From NCBI GenBank assembly GCA_964353015.1, contig CAYGUA010000006.1, positions 1 to 64,000 of the forward strand: a stretch of 64,000 nucleotides of DNA. Reading direction: 5' to 3'. The notes under the pieces are model-generated. The model ran no database searches and was not told the DNA's origin. It was given only the letters and a program-made list of their open reading frames with translations. Each line of letters begins with the position of its first letter. Position 1 is the stretch's first letter. Shown piece by piece: positions 6,422 through 14,774 of the stretch. The translations under genes were made by a program, and so were the position numbers. Source of the DNA: JAMZMI01 sp964353015 (GTDB taxonomy: Bacteria > Bacteroidota > Bacteroidia > Cytophagales > Cyclobacteriaceae).

Positions 6422-7892
6422 CCTCATTTTTCCACATCAGCTTTTTGAAAAGAGCGCCTTACTAGAAAATGCTCATGAAATCTTCCTGATTGAGGAATTC
6501 CTTTTCTTCCGACATTATCAATTTCATAAACAGAAGATTGCCTTTCATCGTGCATCCATGAAGGCCTATTCAGATCAATTGATTGAGCAAGGTAAAACTG
6601 TCCATTACATCGATGCTCAAATGGTAGATGCTGATGTTCGACAACTAAAACAGCGATTGGTTGATAACGAGATTACTGAAATTCACTTCATCGATCCGTG
6701 TGATGATTGGTTATCGCGCCGGATCCAGCATTTGTCCTCGCACTTTGAACTGCGCATACATGAAAGTCCGCAGTTTCTGAACAGCACAAAGGAGCTTGCT
6801 ACTTTTTTCAGACCAGAAAAAAAGTCTTTCTTTCAGACTACATTTTACAAACAGCAACGTGTGCGTTTGGGAATTCTTTTGGATGAAAAGCAGCAGCCAC
6901 TTGGTGGGCAATGGACATACGATGTGGACAACCGCAAAAAATATCCAAAAGGTAAAATTCCACCTTCCATTCAATTTCCTGGTTCATCCGACTATTGGAA
7001 TGAGGCTGTTGATTATACGCTAAAGTATTTTGGAAATAACCCTGGTGATCTGGAAAAGCACAGATACTATCCGAACACGCGCCAGGAGGCGAGCGATTGG
7101 TTTGACCAATTTCTCTTTTATCGTTTCCATGAATTTGGAGCATATGAGGATGCGATCGTCAAGCGAGAGTCATTTTTACACCACAGTGTGCTATCACCTG
7201 TTATCAATGTCGGATTGTTGACGCCAGATGAAGTAGTGAACAGAAGTCTTTCTTATACTGAAGCAAACGACATTCCTTTGAACTCTGCAGAAGGTTTTAT
7301 CAGGCAAATCATTGGATGGAGAGAGTTTATAAGGGGCATGTACGAGTGTAAAGGTGGTTATTCCAGAACTAGAAATTTTTGGAACTTCAACCGCAAAATA
7401 CCTAAGTCTTTTTATGATGGCACCACAGGTATTGACCCGATAGATCAGACGATAAAAAAGGTATTAAAAACAGGTTATTGTCACCACATTGAGCGATTGA
7501 TGATCCTGGGCAATTTCATGTTGCTGTGTGAATTTGATCCAAATGAAGTTTACCGTTGGTTTATTGAGCTTTTCATTGACGCATATGACTGGGTGATGGT
7601 GCCTAATGTATATGGCATGTGTCTGTTTGCAGATGGAGGAACATTTGCGACCAAACCCTATATCGGTGGCTCCAATTACATCAAAAAAATGAGTGACTAT
7701 CCATCTGGAGATTGGGAAAAGTACTGGGATGGTCTTTTTTGGCAATTCATCAGCAAGCAACGAGACTTTTTCATCATAAACCCAAGGATCTCTGTGCTTG
7801 TGAAGACCTACGAAAGAATGTCTGATGAGAAGAAAATCAGCCACCAGCGGCATGCAGAGACGTTCATCAAAAACGTGTTGGAATGTGATTAA
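6405..7892 (+). CDS. PhrB-like (deoxyribodipyrimidine photolyase-related) protein without the iron-sulfur motif
   Basis: A 495-residue protein of the prokaryotic (6-4) photolyase/CryB lineage: it starts with an IFPHQLFEK-type Rossmann domain, and the flavin domain contains FIRQIIGWREFIRG, YCHHIERLMILGNFMLL, DAYDWVMVPNVYGM and TKPYIGGSNYIKKMSDY. Characterised members carry a 4Fe-4S cluster bound by a CxxC plus a downstream CPFN cysteine after the KMSDY element. Here that region is shortened to YPSGDWEKYWDGLFWQF with no cysteine, so the cluster is absent. It is the third gene of a coupled photolyase-DUF2256-photolyase unit. It may repair (6-4) photoproducts or sense light. Confidence 0.88.
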   Translation: MKKSANLIFPHQLFEKSALLENAHEIFLIEEFLFFRHYQFHKQKIAFHRASMKAYSDQLIEQGKTVHYIDAQMVDADVRQLKQRLVDNEITEIHFIDPCDDWLSRRIQHLSSHFELRIHESPQFLNSTKELATFFRPEKKSFFQTTFYKQQRVRLGILLDEKQQPLGGQWTYDVDNRKKYPKGKIPPSIQFPGSSDYWNEAVDYTLKYFGNNPGDLEKHRYYPNTRQEASDWFDQFLFYRFHEFGAYEDAIVKRESFLHHSVLSPVINVGLLTPDEVVNRSLSYTEANDIPLNSAEGFIRQIIGWREFIRGMYECKGGYSRTRNFWNFNRKIPKSFYDGTTGIDPIDQTIKKVLKTGYCHHIERLMILGNFMLLCEFDPNEVYRWFIELFIDAYDWVMVPNVYGMCLFADGGTFATKPYIGGSNYIKKMSDYPSGDWEKYWDGLFWQFISKQRDFFIINPRISVLVKTYERMSDEKKISHQRHAETFIKNVLECD

Positions 7893-7926
7893 AGAAATTT
7901 ATTAACCTTTTAAATGAATCAATTTT

Positions 7927-8721
7927 ATGGAAATTATACCCCTGAGTGAAATTCGTATTGATGAAAAAGAAATTCAACACATAAAGGATATTTTAAATTC
8001 GACCTTTAGATTAATTACTTTTAGTCGTGATCATTTGGCAGATGATCTCCTCAACACGTACTTGAACAGCACCACCAATCTGCAAGAACTTTTAAGCATA
8101 AAAAATGCACAAATGGAAGCCCAAAATGATCAGGAGATTGAGCTTTACCATTGCGCATTAAATAAAACTCTGTCTGTTATAATTGAAGAAATCAAGGATC
8201 AGGTTGATTTCAAAACCGAGTTACAGTTATTTCAATTATTTAGATCAATCGCCCCCGAATCACATTTCACACACCCAAATAGATACAGAGATAAACTTGT
8301 TGTCATTGGCCAATACATTTGCCCTCAGCCGAGTGAAGTAAACATGCTTGTATCGCAGCTTTTTCACAACATGAATAACATCCAAGAGCCGCTGATAAGG
8401 GCTATCTATTTTCATCATGAAATGATCAGAATTCATCCTTTCAGTGATGGAAATGGAAGAACTATCAGAATGGCAAAGAACTGGATTTTAATGTACAATT
8501 TGTACCCACCAATCTTTGTGAGAGACTCAGAAGAAAAGAAGGAATATATAGATACTCTTAGTAATAGCTTTGCTAGCTTGGAAAAAATACCCGGTAAATG
8601 GAACATCCATTTGGAAGAGTTCTTTTATCAGGAACTGAGGAGGATTCGACACAATGCATCTTTGGTGTACGAATCAGTAAAAAATCTGGGAGCAAACAGA
8701 AATCAAAATGAACAATTTTAA
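7927..8721 (+). CDS. Fic-domain protein (probable AMP-transferase or related)
   Basis: A 264-residue protein with the Fic core HPFSDGNGRTIR at residues 170-181, matching HxFx(D/E)GNGRxxR: the catalytic His, the Mg-binding Asp and the nucleotide-binding Gly/Arg are all present. Upstream, YRDKLVVIGQYICPQPSEV is the usual flap region. Fic enzymes transfer AMP or other phosphate-containing groups to protein hydroxyls. No clean inhibitory (S/T)xxxE(G/N) helix is seen; the nearest is SLVYES near the C-terminus, similar to class III placement. No antitoxin-like gene adjoins. It overlaps the next gene (YitT-like) by 14 nt, suggesting coupled translation with an unrelated function. Confidence 0.88.
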   Translation: MEIIPLSEIRIDEKEIQHIKDILNSTFRLITFSRDHLADDLLNTYLNSTTNLQELLSIKNAQMEAQNDQEIELYHCALNKTLSVIIEEIKDQVDFKTELQLFQLFRSIAPESHFTHPNRYRDKLVVIGQYICPQPSEVNMLVSQLFHNMNNIQEPLIRAIYFHHEMIRIHPFSDGNGRTIRMAKNWILMYNLYPPIFVRDSEEKKEYIDTLSNSFASLEKIPGKWNIHLEEFFYQELRRIRHNASLVYESVKNLGANRNQNEQF

Positions 8722-9607
8722 AAATACCTTCTCAGAATTTTTCCAAATCAGTGTGGGCATTCTGCTCGCCAGTATTGGTCTCAAGGCATTTCTTCTTCCC
8801 AATGGCTTTTTGGATGGTGGCGTTACCGGTATTGCGATACTGGTCAGTAAGCTCTATAATATCGACATCTCATTGATTTTGATAGCTGTGAGTATTCCAT
8901 TTCTGGTATTGGCCTGGTTTGCCTTGACTAAACGAATCCTAATTAAATCAGTATTGTCAATAATTACTTTGGCCATCTTTATTCATTATGAAAATTTTCA
9001 GTCTGTTACTGACGACAAGTTACTGATAGCCATTTTTGGAGGACTTTTCTTAGGCGCAGGAATTGGCCTCACAATCAAAAACGGAGCAGTTTTGGACGGT
9101 TCTGAAATATTGGGCATATTCGTCAATGACCGCCTGGGTATCAGTGTTGGGAAGACAATCTTATTTTTCAATATCATCCTTTTCAGTATCACCACCCTCC
9201 TACTTTCCATAGAAGTAGCCATGTATTCTATCCTTACTTTTTTGATAACTGGCAAGGTGATAGACTTAATGATTGAAGGATTTGAAGATTATGTCGGGCT
9301 CATGATTGTATCAGATAAAACAGATGAAATTGAATATGAGCTCATTAATCAGATCGGTGTAGGAATGACCATGTATAAAGGTTCAAAAGGCTATGGCAAG
9401 AGAGGAATACAAGCCGAGAGAGACATCATCCACACAGTAATCAACAGAATTGATATTAGAAGAACGTATAATATGATCGACAACATTGACAAAAATTCAT
9501 TTATAATAGAGTTTGATGTCAATAATATCAAAGGTGGGATTCTTAAAAAATACCTTACCAGAGACAGCATCAAAAAACTCTCGCCAAAATTCACAAAAAA
9601 CAAGTAG
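8708..9607 (+). CDS. YitT-family membrane protein (DUF161 plus DUF2179)
   Basis: A 299-residue protein with about five or six membrane segments in the first 200 residues. It carries the family signature GILLASIGLKAFLLPNGFLD, then GGVTGIAILVSKLYN, and a repeat-like GLTIKNGAVLDGSEILGIF. A cytoplasmic DUF2179 domain follows from about residue 210 (GMTMYKGSKGYGKRGIQ, FIIEFDVNNIKGG). YitT-like proteins are widespread inner membrane proteins of uncertain, possibly transport, function. Start is the ATG inside the end of the Fic gene. Confidence 0.9.
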   Translation: MNNFKNTFSEFFQISVGILLASIGLKAFLLPNGFLDGGVTGIAILVSKLYNIDISLILIAVSIPFLVLAWFALTKRILIKSVLSIITLAIFIHYENFQSVTDDKLLIAIFGGLFLGAGIGLTIKNGAVLDGSEILGIFVNDRLGISVGKTILFFNIILFSITTLLLSIEVAMYSILTFLITGKVIDLMIEGFEDYVGLMIVSDKTDEIEYELINQIGVGMTMYKGSKGYGKRGIQAERDIIHTVINRIDIRRTYNMIDNIDKNSFIIEFDVNNIKGGILKKYLTRDSIKKLSPKFTKNK

Positions 9608-9903
9608 CCTATTCAGCTCTCAACATCTAAAGCTATTGATGGATTGGAGTGAGCTCACTGAAGGCACATTTATTTTGAGCATTCAACATGTTCAACATGC
9701 ATCAGAAAAGCCCTCCATTTCCCAACTACGAGCCGTGCATTTGTTATCAGACCAATGCTCGATGATTATGTTGAGGATCATATTTTGCCCAGTTTAAATT
9801 TTATAAAACATCAAAAATGTTCAGCATCATCAAAATATTAACTACTATGTATAACATAGTTCATGGTTATGCGTATTACTTGGATGTTCAATAAAAAACC
9901 CTC

Positions 9904-10959
9904 ATGAATAAAAAAAAGACAATTACGTTAGTCATAGTTACATTGATCATTTCATGGTCTTATTTTCAACTCTTCAAAAAACCAACATTAATTACCGGCA
10001 ATTATCTAACCGCAAACAGGGTTTTTTCAATGCATACAGATGAGGTATGGTCAGCAAAATTTAGCCCGAATGATTCCCTTGTAGTGAGTGCTGGTTATGA
10101 AGAAAATACGATTATTTGGGAAAGGGCCAGTGGCAATATTGTACATAATTTAAAACATCCTTACGGCTCATCAAGTGCCATTTTTAGTCCAGATGGCACG
10201 AAAGTCTGCACCGGATCGTACGACGGAAAAGTCAGGATTTGGGATGTACAGACTGGCGAGATGAAAAAAGTTCTTCTTGGAAAAGAAAGTGCTCTGAGAT
10301 CTATAGCCTATCATCCCTCAGAAAATTTAATTGCAGCCGGAGGAGATGACAACAAGGTAACAGTGTGGAATTCCGTTACTGGAAACGTGATAAGAGAGCT
10401 AGAAGATTCCAATCATGATATCTGGAATGTGATATTCAGTCCTTCAGGAGAATACCTGCTTAGTGGCGCAAGTGACAATATTATCAGGATTTATGAAGTC
10501 AGTTCGGGCAAGTTGATAACGACATTGGATGATCATTCAATGGTTGTATTGACTTTAGACTTTAGTCCAAATGGTAAGTTACTAGCCAGTGGGTCAGATG
10601 ATAAATCAGTAAAGATTTGGGACACACAAAGTTGGGAGTTGTTACATACTCTGAAGGGAGAAAATGAAGCGATTCATTCGGTCGTTTTTGTTGATGACAA
10701 TAAAATTTTTGCAGGTGGCACTGATAAGAAGATTTTGGGTGAGTTCCTGGAGTATCACTTCAATTACAAAGACCAAACAAATCGCATTGTAGGCACATTA
10801 TGGGATATTCAAAACGAAAAGATTTTACAGACCATTTCAGATCATACCAACGATATTAATACTACGTGTGATGTAAGCTCAGATGGCCGATGGTTGGTGA
10901 CACCAAGTTCGGATAAAACAGTAAGAGTGTGGAACATTAATACAACCCTCACCGAGTAA
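9904..10959 (+). CDS. Membrane-anchored WD40 beta-propeller protein
   Basis: A 351-residue protein. An N-terminal hydrophobic segment (ITLVIVTLIISWSYFQLF) works as a signal anchor or signal peptide. It is followed by about seven WD40 repeats, for example FSPDGTKVCTGSYDGKVRIW, FSPNGKLLASGSDDKSVKIW and a final SSDKTVRVW. The repeats are regular enough to form one closed propeller, typically a protein-binding platform. One blade near residues 260-300 is interrupted by an insertion (GEFLEYHFNYKDQTNR). A small hairpin ACTATG...CATAGT lies at 9844-9860 upstream. No enzymatic domain is present, so this is probably an exported scaffold; its partner is unknown. Confidence 0.88.
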   Translation: MNKKKTITLVIVTLIISWSYFQLFKKPTLITGNYLTANRVFSMHTDEVWSAKFSPNDSLVVSAGYEENTIIWERASGNIVHNLKHPYGSSSAIFSPDGTKVCTGSYDGKVRIWDVQTGEMKKVLLGKESALRSIAYHPSENLIAAGGDDNKVTVWNSVTGNVIRELEDSNHDIWNVIFSPSGEYLLSGASDNIIRIYEVSSGKLITTLDDHSMVVLTLDFSPNGKLLASGSDDKSVKIWDTQSWELLHTLKGENEAIHSVVFVDDNKIFAGGTDKKILGEFLEYHFNYKDQTNRIVGTLWDIQNEKILQTISDHTNDINTTCDVSSDGRWLVTPSSDKTVRVWNINTTLTE

Positions 10960-11066
10960 TATGATTTTGTAATCATTTCTTCCTTCTCAAGTCTAGCCAA
11001 TTTTACTGTCCAGGGCCGTAAACCAAGTCCCACAGTTAGCAACCAGATACATTTAGAATGAGCCTT

Positions 11067-11080
11067 GGAACAAATGTTCC
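11067..11080. promoter_or_regulatory. Palindrome GGAAC-AAAT-GTTCC upstream of the P-loop kinase gene
   Basis: A perfect 5+5 inverted repeat, extended one pair by T66/A81, lies 44 nt before the ATG at 11125. A near-consensus -7 box TATATTTA is at 11094-11101. It may be an operator; no regulator is known. Confidence 0.35.
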
Positions 11081-11124
11081 ATATGAAATTGGATATATTT
11101 AGTTTTAAATAATACAGCCATCAC

Positions 11125-11679
11125 ATGTTATATATAATTAGCGGGGCATCCAGATCAGGAAAGACAATTATTGCAAAAAAGCTATCAGCCGAAAAAGGCA
11201 TATCATATTTATCCCTTGACTGGATCATGATGGGATTTACAAATGGCATCCCAGAATACGGAATTCATGATAAATTATTTCCAGATGATATCGCTCAAAA
11301 ATTATGGGGGTTTCTGAATGCCATGTTTGAAAGTATGATTTCTGTTGATACTGATTGTGTCATTGAAGGAGAAGCCATTCTTCCCGAATTAATCATTGAA
11401 TTACTTCATAAATATCCTGACAAACTGAAAATATGTTTCCTAGGCTACACTAATGTGAATGTTGATCAGAAATCTAAAGAAATAAAGGATTTTAGCATGA
11501 AAGAAAATGACTGGCTAAATGATAAATCTGATTCCTATATTTTGGATCATATAAAAAACATGATTTCACACAGTTTGATGATAAAAAAGTCATGCTTAGA
11601 AAATAGATTGAAATATTTCGACACTTCTCAAAATTTTTTACAAACGTTGGAAGCTGCCAAAAAATTTATATCCGACTAA
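11125..11679 (+). CDS. P-loop NTPase, small-molecule kinase-like
   Basis: A 184-residue cytoplasmic protein beginning MLYIISGASRSGKTIIAKKL, a Walker A motif (GASRSGKT, residues 7-14) at the very N-terminus, as in adenylate-kinase-like and shikimate-kinase-like folds. SLDWIMMGF supplies an acidic residue at the usual base position, and CVIEGEAIL a likely Walker B-like strand. The substrate cannot be inferred. The gene is 29 nt upstream of the ADP-ribosylglycohydrolase-like gene and may be co-transcribed with it. Confidence 0.75.
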   Translation: MLYIISGASRSGKTIIAKKLSAEKGISYLSLDWIMMGFTNGIPEYGIHDKLFPDDIAQKLWGFLNAMFESMISVDTDCVIEGEAILPELIIELLHKYPDKLKICFLGYTNVNVDQKSKEIKDFSMKENDWLNDKSDSYILDHIKNMISHSLMIKKSCLENRLKYFDTSQNFLQTLEAAKKFISD

Positions 11680-11708
11680 GTGGAAAAACAATCACAAGAA
11701 ATAGATTT

Positions 11709-13067
11709 ATGAAATCATTCAAATTACATATGAGATTCTATATTCTGATATCCTCTTTCTTGATTGTGATTTCCTCCTGCAGCCCAGAAACTAAAAAGAA
11801 GGACACGCAGGAAATAAACTCCAGCCAAGCGACACAAGCATCTATTACAATTTCCAGAGATCAATACAAGGACCAATTATATGGTTTTTGGTTGGGCCAA
11901 TGCATTGCCAATTGGACTGGATTGGTTACTGAAATGGATAAAATTGGAAATATCGGAGAGATCAAAACAGGAGATTTTTACACCAGAGAAGATTGGGGAA
12001 AACCCGATCAACCAAGTATTTGGGGACAGGGCATCCCGAGTGAATTATCTCCAACTATTGATTTTGTTTTCCGAGACACAACAGAAATCTGGGGATCAGA
12101 CGATGATACGGATATAGAATACATGTATCAGCATCTGCTTTACATGTCTGATAACAATGTCTTATCTCCAACTCAAATACGAGATGGCTGGCTAAAACAC
12201 ATCAAACAGGAAGAGGAAAATTTCTTATGGGTATCCAATCAGAAAGCTTTTGACCTGATGAATGAAGGCGTATTTCCTCCTGAAACGGGAAACCCGAAAA
12301 ACAACGAACATTTTGAAATGATCGATGCGCAATTAACCACGGAGATCTTTGGGTTATTTGCTCCAGCCAGACCAGATGTCGCTTTGAAAATGGCTCATTT
12401 ACCCATTCAGACAACTGCCCGGGAAGAATCCGAATTCATTTCGAAGTTTTATGTATCCATGTATGCGTTGGCCTCCAAAGTAAATCCCGATAAAACCAGG
12501 GAGCAACAAATGCTGTTGATGGCAGATCAAGCGAGAGTAGGTCTTCCCGATTCTTCATATCCTGCTCTCATGTTTGATTACACAAAAAAATTGTTTGAGT
12601 CCGGGATTCCTTGGGAGCAAACAAGAGATTCTATCTACTACAGGTATCAGGTCAACCAAAAAGATGGATACGATATCACATCAAAGAATTTATACTGCAA
12701 CGGCTGCTTTGCCGCAGGAATAAACTTCGCAGCGAGTTTGGTAAGCTTGTTTTATGGCAAAGGCGATTTAGTAGAAACCATTAAAATTGGGACCCTTACT
12801 GGATGGGATTCCGACAATCCAACGGCAACATGGGGCGGATTAATTGGCTTTATGATTGGTAAAGAAGGTATAGAAAAGGCCTTCGGTAGAAAATTTTCAA
12901 ACCAATACAACATCCATCGAACAAGACAAAATTTTCCCAACGAAGGAATCGATTCTTTTGACGATATGGCCGCAAAAGGATTGATTGTGATAGATAGAGT
13001 TGTAATAGAAGAAATGGGAGGAGTTCTTGATTCAGATAAAAACACATGGATCATTCCTTTGAAGTAA
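11709..13067 (+). CDS. ADP-ribosylglycohydrolase (DraG-like) family lipoprotein
   Basis: A 452-residue protein with a lipoprotein signal (SFLIVISSC, lipidated Cys24). The catalytic fold starts at DQYKDQLYGFWLGQCIANW. The di-metal site is represented by WGSDDDTDIEY (acidic residues 131-135) and by GWDSDNPTATWGGLIG (365-380), the hallmark aspartates of the ARH/DraG family. Cytoplasmic members remove ADP-ribose from proteins. Here export and lipid anchoring point to a periplasmic or surface substrate, perhaps a nucleoside or sugar conjugate. The gene lies just after a P-loop kinase gene. The family call is firm; the substrate is not known. Confidence 0.88.
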   Translation: MKSFKLHMRFYILISSFLIVISSCSPETKKKDTQEINSSQATQASITISRDQYKDQLYGFWLGQCIANWTGLVTEMDKIGNIGEIKTGDFYTREDWGKPDQPSIWGQGIPSELSPTIDFVFRDTTEIWGSDDDTDIEYMYQHLLYMSDNNVLSPTQIRDGWLKHIKQEEENFLWVSNQKAFDLMNEGVFPPETGNPKNNEHFEMIDAQLTTEIFGLFAPARPDVALKMAHLPIQTTAREESEFISKFYVSMYALASKVNPDKTREQQMLLMADQARVGLPDSSYPALMFDYTKKLFESGIPWEQTRDSIYYRYQVNQKDGYDITSKNLYCNGCFAAGINFAASLVSLFYGKGDLVETIKIGTLTGWDSDNPTATWGGLIGFMIGKEGIEKAFGRKFSNQYNIHRTRQNFPNEGIDSFDDMAAKGLIVIDRVVIEEMGGVLDSDKNTWIIPLK

Positions 13068-13413
13068 CAGTTGGCGAGGCATAAATATTTGCTACAAAAT
13101 CCACGAAAACTTGATCTTCTCGCTCCAAAATCAATTCCTTAAATGTGTGAATGATGCAACTTATTTCCAGAAATGTGAAACGTTTGCTGGCTGAAATGGC
13201 CGTTAATTTACTATAAGGATTAATCACCCCTTTCCTAAAAATCACGACAATTTCCTGATCTGGGAACGGATGGAAATAAATCGATGGTGTTTAACACAGC
13301 ATACATCAATATTTATTCATCGAGAAATAAAGGCAAAACTCACATTGCAGTCAGCTAATAAAATTATTGTGATTGCGCAGGGGAAAGTGACATCCATTTA
13401 ATCATTAGAAATT
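13068..13413. other. Intergenic region, no gene assigned
   Basis: No convincing gene or terminator. A minus-strand frame at 13051-13300 reads protein-like text (for example FTFLEISCIIHTFKEL) but has a stop just upstream, lacks a good start and overlaps the preceding gene's end. It may be a decayed fragment; it is not annotated as a gene. Confidence 0.45.
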
Positions 13414-13956
13414 ATGAATATCAATGTCTTTCTTGGAACCGTTTCTTTTGTGATTTGGTCAGCCTTCAGCACCTGGCTCTATGTGAATTACATCAAGGAT
13501 TTTAATCCTTCACAAAAAGAGCTGGCCATGTTGTCAACTCAAAAAGCAACTCCTAATCAATCAAAATCAGAGAAGGAAAAGTCTGACATTGTAGCTGCAA
13601 TATCTATTCCTATCAATCTTTCCAGATCTTTTACATTTCATAAAAACACAGCAGATCTGATAAATACCACAGCAATCAAACAGTACTGCGATAGTCTTCA
13701 AACAATGCTGTCTGGTCGCAATATTTCCGTCACCATCACAGGCTATACTTGCGATTTGGGAAAAGAAACTTACAACCTCAACCTCGGACAAGACCGGGCA
13801 AACTTTGCTGCAGAGTCTTTAAGCAAAAGCAACATGAAATGGATGGAGATGAACACGACCTCCATGGGCGAATCCAATCCGCAAGTACCCAACACATCAG
13901 AATTGAATAGAATTAAAAACAGAAGAGTAACCATTCTCATAAACTCAAAGCCATGA
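13414..13956 (+). CDS. OmpA-like domain protein with N-terminal membrane anchor
   Basis: A 180-residue protein. Residues about 3-28 (FLGTVSFVIWSAFSTWLYVNYI) form a membrane segment or uncleaved signal. From about residue 68 an OmpA-like fold is seen: SFTFHKNTADLIN, VTITGYTCDLGKETYNLNLG and a terminal NRIKNRRVTILINSKP, the usual NRRV(E/T)I ending. Such domains bind peptidoglycan through diaminopimelate. The protein is anchored in the inner membrane rather than being a barrel. It overlaps the next gene as ATGA (13953-13956), so the two probably form a pair. Confidence 0.85.
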   Translation: MNINVFLGTVSFVIWSAFSTWLYVNYIKDFNPSQKELAMLSTQKATPNQSKSEKEKSDIVAAISIPINLSRSFTFHKNTADLINTTAIKQYCDSLQTMLSGRNISVTITGYTCDLGKETYNLNLGQDRANFAAESLSKSNMKWMEMNTTSMGESNPQVPNTSELNRIKNRRVTILINSKP

Positions 13957-14615
13957 TATTAGCCATCTTAGAAATTCTTGCAATGCTTACAGTTTCCAGT
14001 CTCATCGGAATCTTTTTCACTTATCGATTCTGGAAAGCAAAATATCAGACGCTCCAACTTGAAAACGATAAGCTGAATAAGGAAACAAAAATAATATTAG
14101 CAAAGCTGAAAATTGCCCAATCAAAATCAAATCAGTTGGAAACAGCACTTACGCTGGCACAAGCCAAGCTTCAGATTGCTTTGGAAAACTTAAAGGATCC
14201 AAATCCCAAAAAGCAAATCGCACCAAACACAGACGCATTGGAATCGAAAAAATTCAAACAAGAAATTTCTCGTTTGAAAGAAGAAATGGGTGAAAAGGAA
14301 AGAGAACTTCAGGAAATCAGTAAAGAGCTGGAGCTAAGAAAAATCTCTTATTACAGACATATCGATGGCAACAGATACAAAGCTGCCACACTCAACATGG
14401 CCGACAAAGCAATCGCGGGTCAGGGAGATGGCAGAATAAGCATGGCCGATGCAACGATGATTTTCGATACCATTTCAAATGGAACAGATTACACACAGGT
14501 GGAAAAACACACCATCAAATACCTTCGAGATAATTACAACTGGACCGATGAAGCCGACGAGCTTTTCAGAACCAAAGTAAGAAGCTGGGCAGCCATGGAT
14601 CATGAGCTGATTTAA
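13953..14615 (+). CDS. Membrane-anchored coiled-coil protein with EF-hand-like C-terminal domain
   Basis: A 220-residue protein. An N-terminal membrane helix (ILAILEILAMLTVSSLIGIF) precedes a long coiled coil (about residues 30-130, Lys/Glu/Leu rich). A compact C-terminal domain follows (about 135-220), containing GQGDGRISMADA, which resembles a single EF-hand or dockerin calcium loop (D-x-R-x-S-x-x-D), then YTQVEKHTIKYLRDNYNW and WAAMDHEL. I do not recognise the family. Four-base overlap with the OmpA-like gene suggests the two proteins act together at the cell wall. Confidence 0.75.
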   Translation: MILAILEILAMLTVSSLIGIFFTYRFWKAKYQTLQLENDKLNKETKIILAKLKIAQSKSNQLETALTLAQAKLQIALENLKDPNPKKQIAPNTDALESKKFKQEISRLKEEMGEKERELQEISKELELRKISYYRHIDGNRYKAATLNMADKAIAGQGDGRISMADATMIFDTISNGTDYTQVEKHTIKYLRDNYNWTDEADELFRTKVRSWAAMDHELI

Positions 14616-14774
14616 ATCTATAAGATTATATTACATCAGACGCCAAATTTCCATAGTGTTCTGACATAACCAATTTGCAGTTTGACCCTAAAATATATTT
14701 TCCTTATTTTAGAATGTGTTTCAAAATTCAAAAAAGATGAACTTGAAACCTACAACTTCAAAGCATAATTTTAA

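Noticed and set aside
9513..9797. 94-residue plus-strand frame after the YitT gene
   Set aside because: It begins inside the YitT gene in another frame and reads as low-information text with no motif.
10961..10976. ATGATT/AATCAT hairpin after the WD40 gene
   Set aside because: Only 6 AT-rich base pairs and no good T-tract; too weak to call a terminator.
13051..13300. Minus-strand frame with protein-like text (64 residues or slightly more)
   Set aside because: It has a stop just upstream, no good start, no family match, and overlaps the end of the lipoprotein gene. Possibly a decayed fragment.
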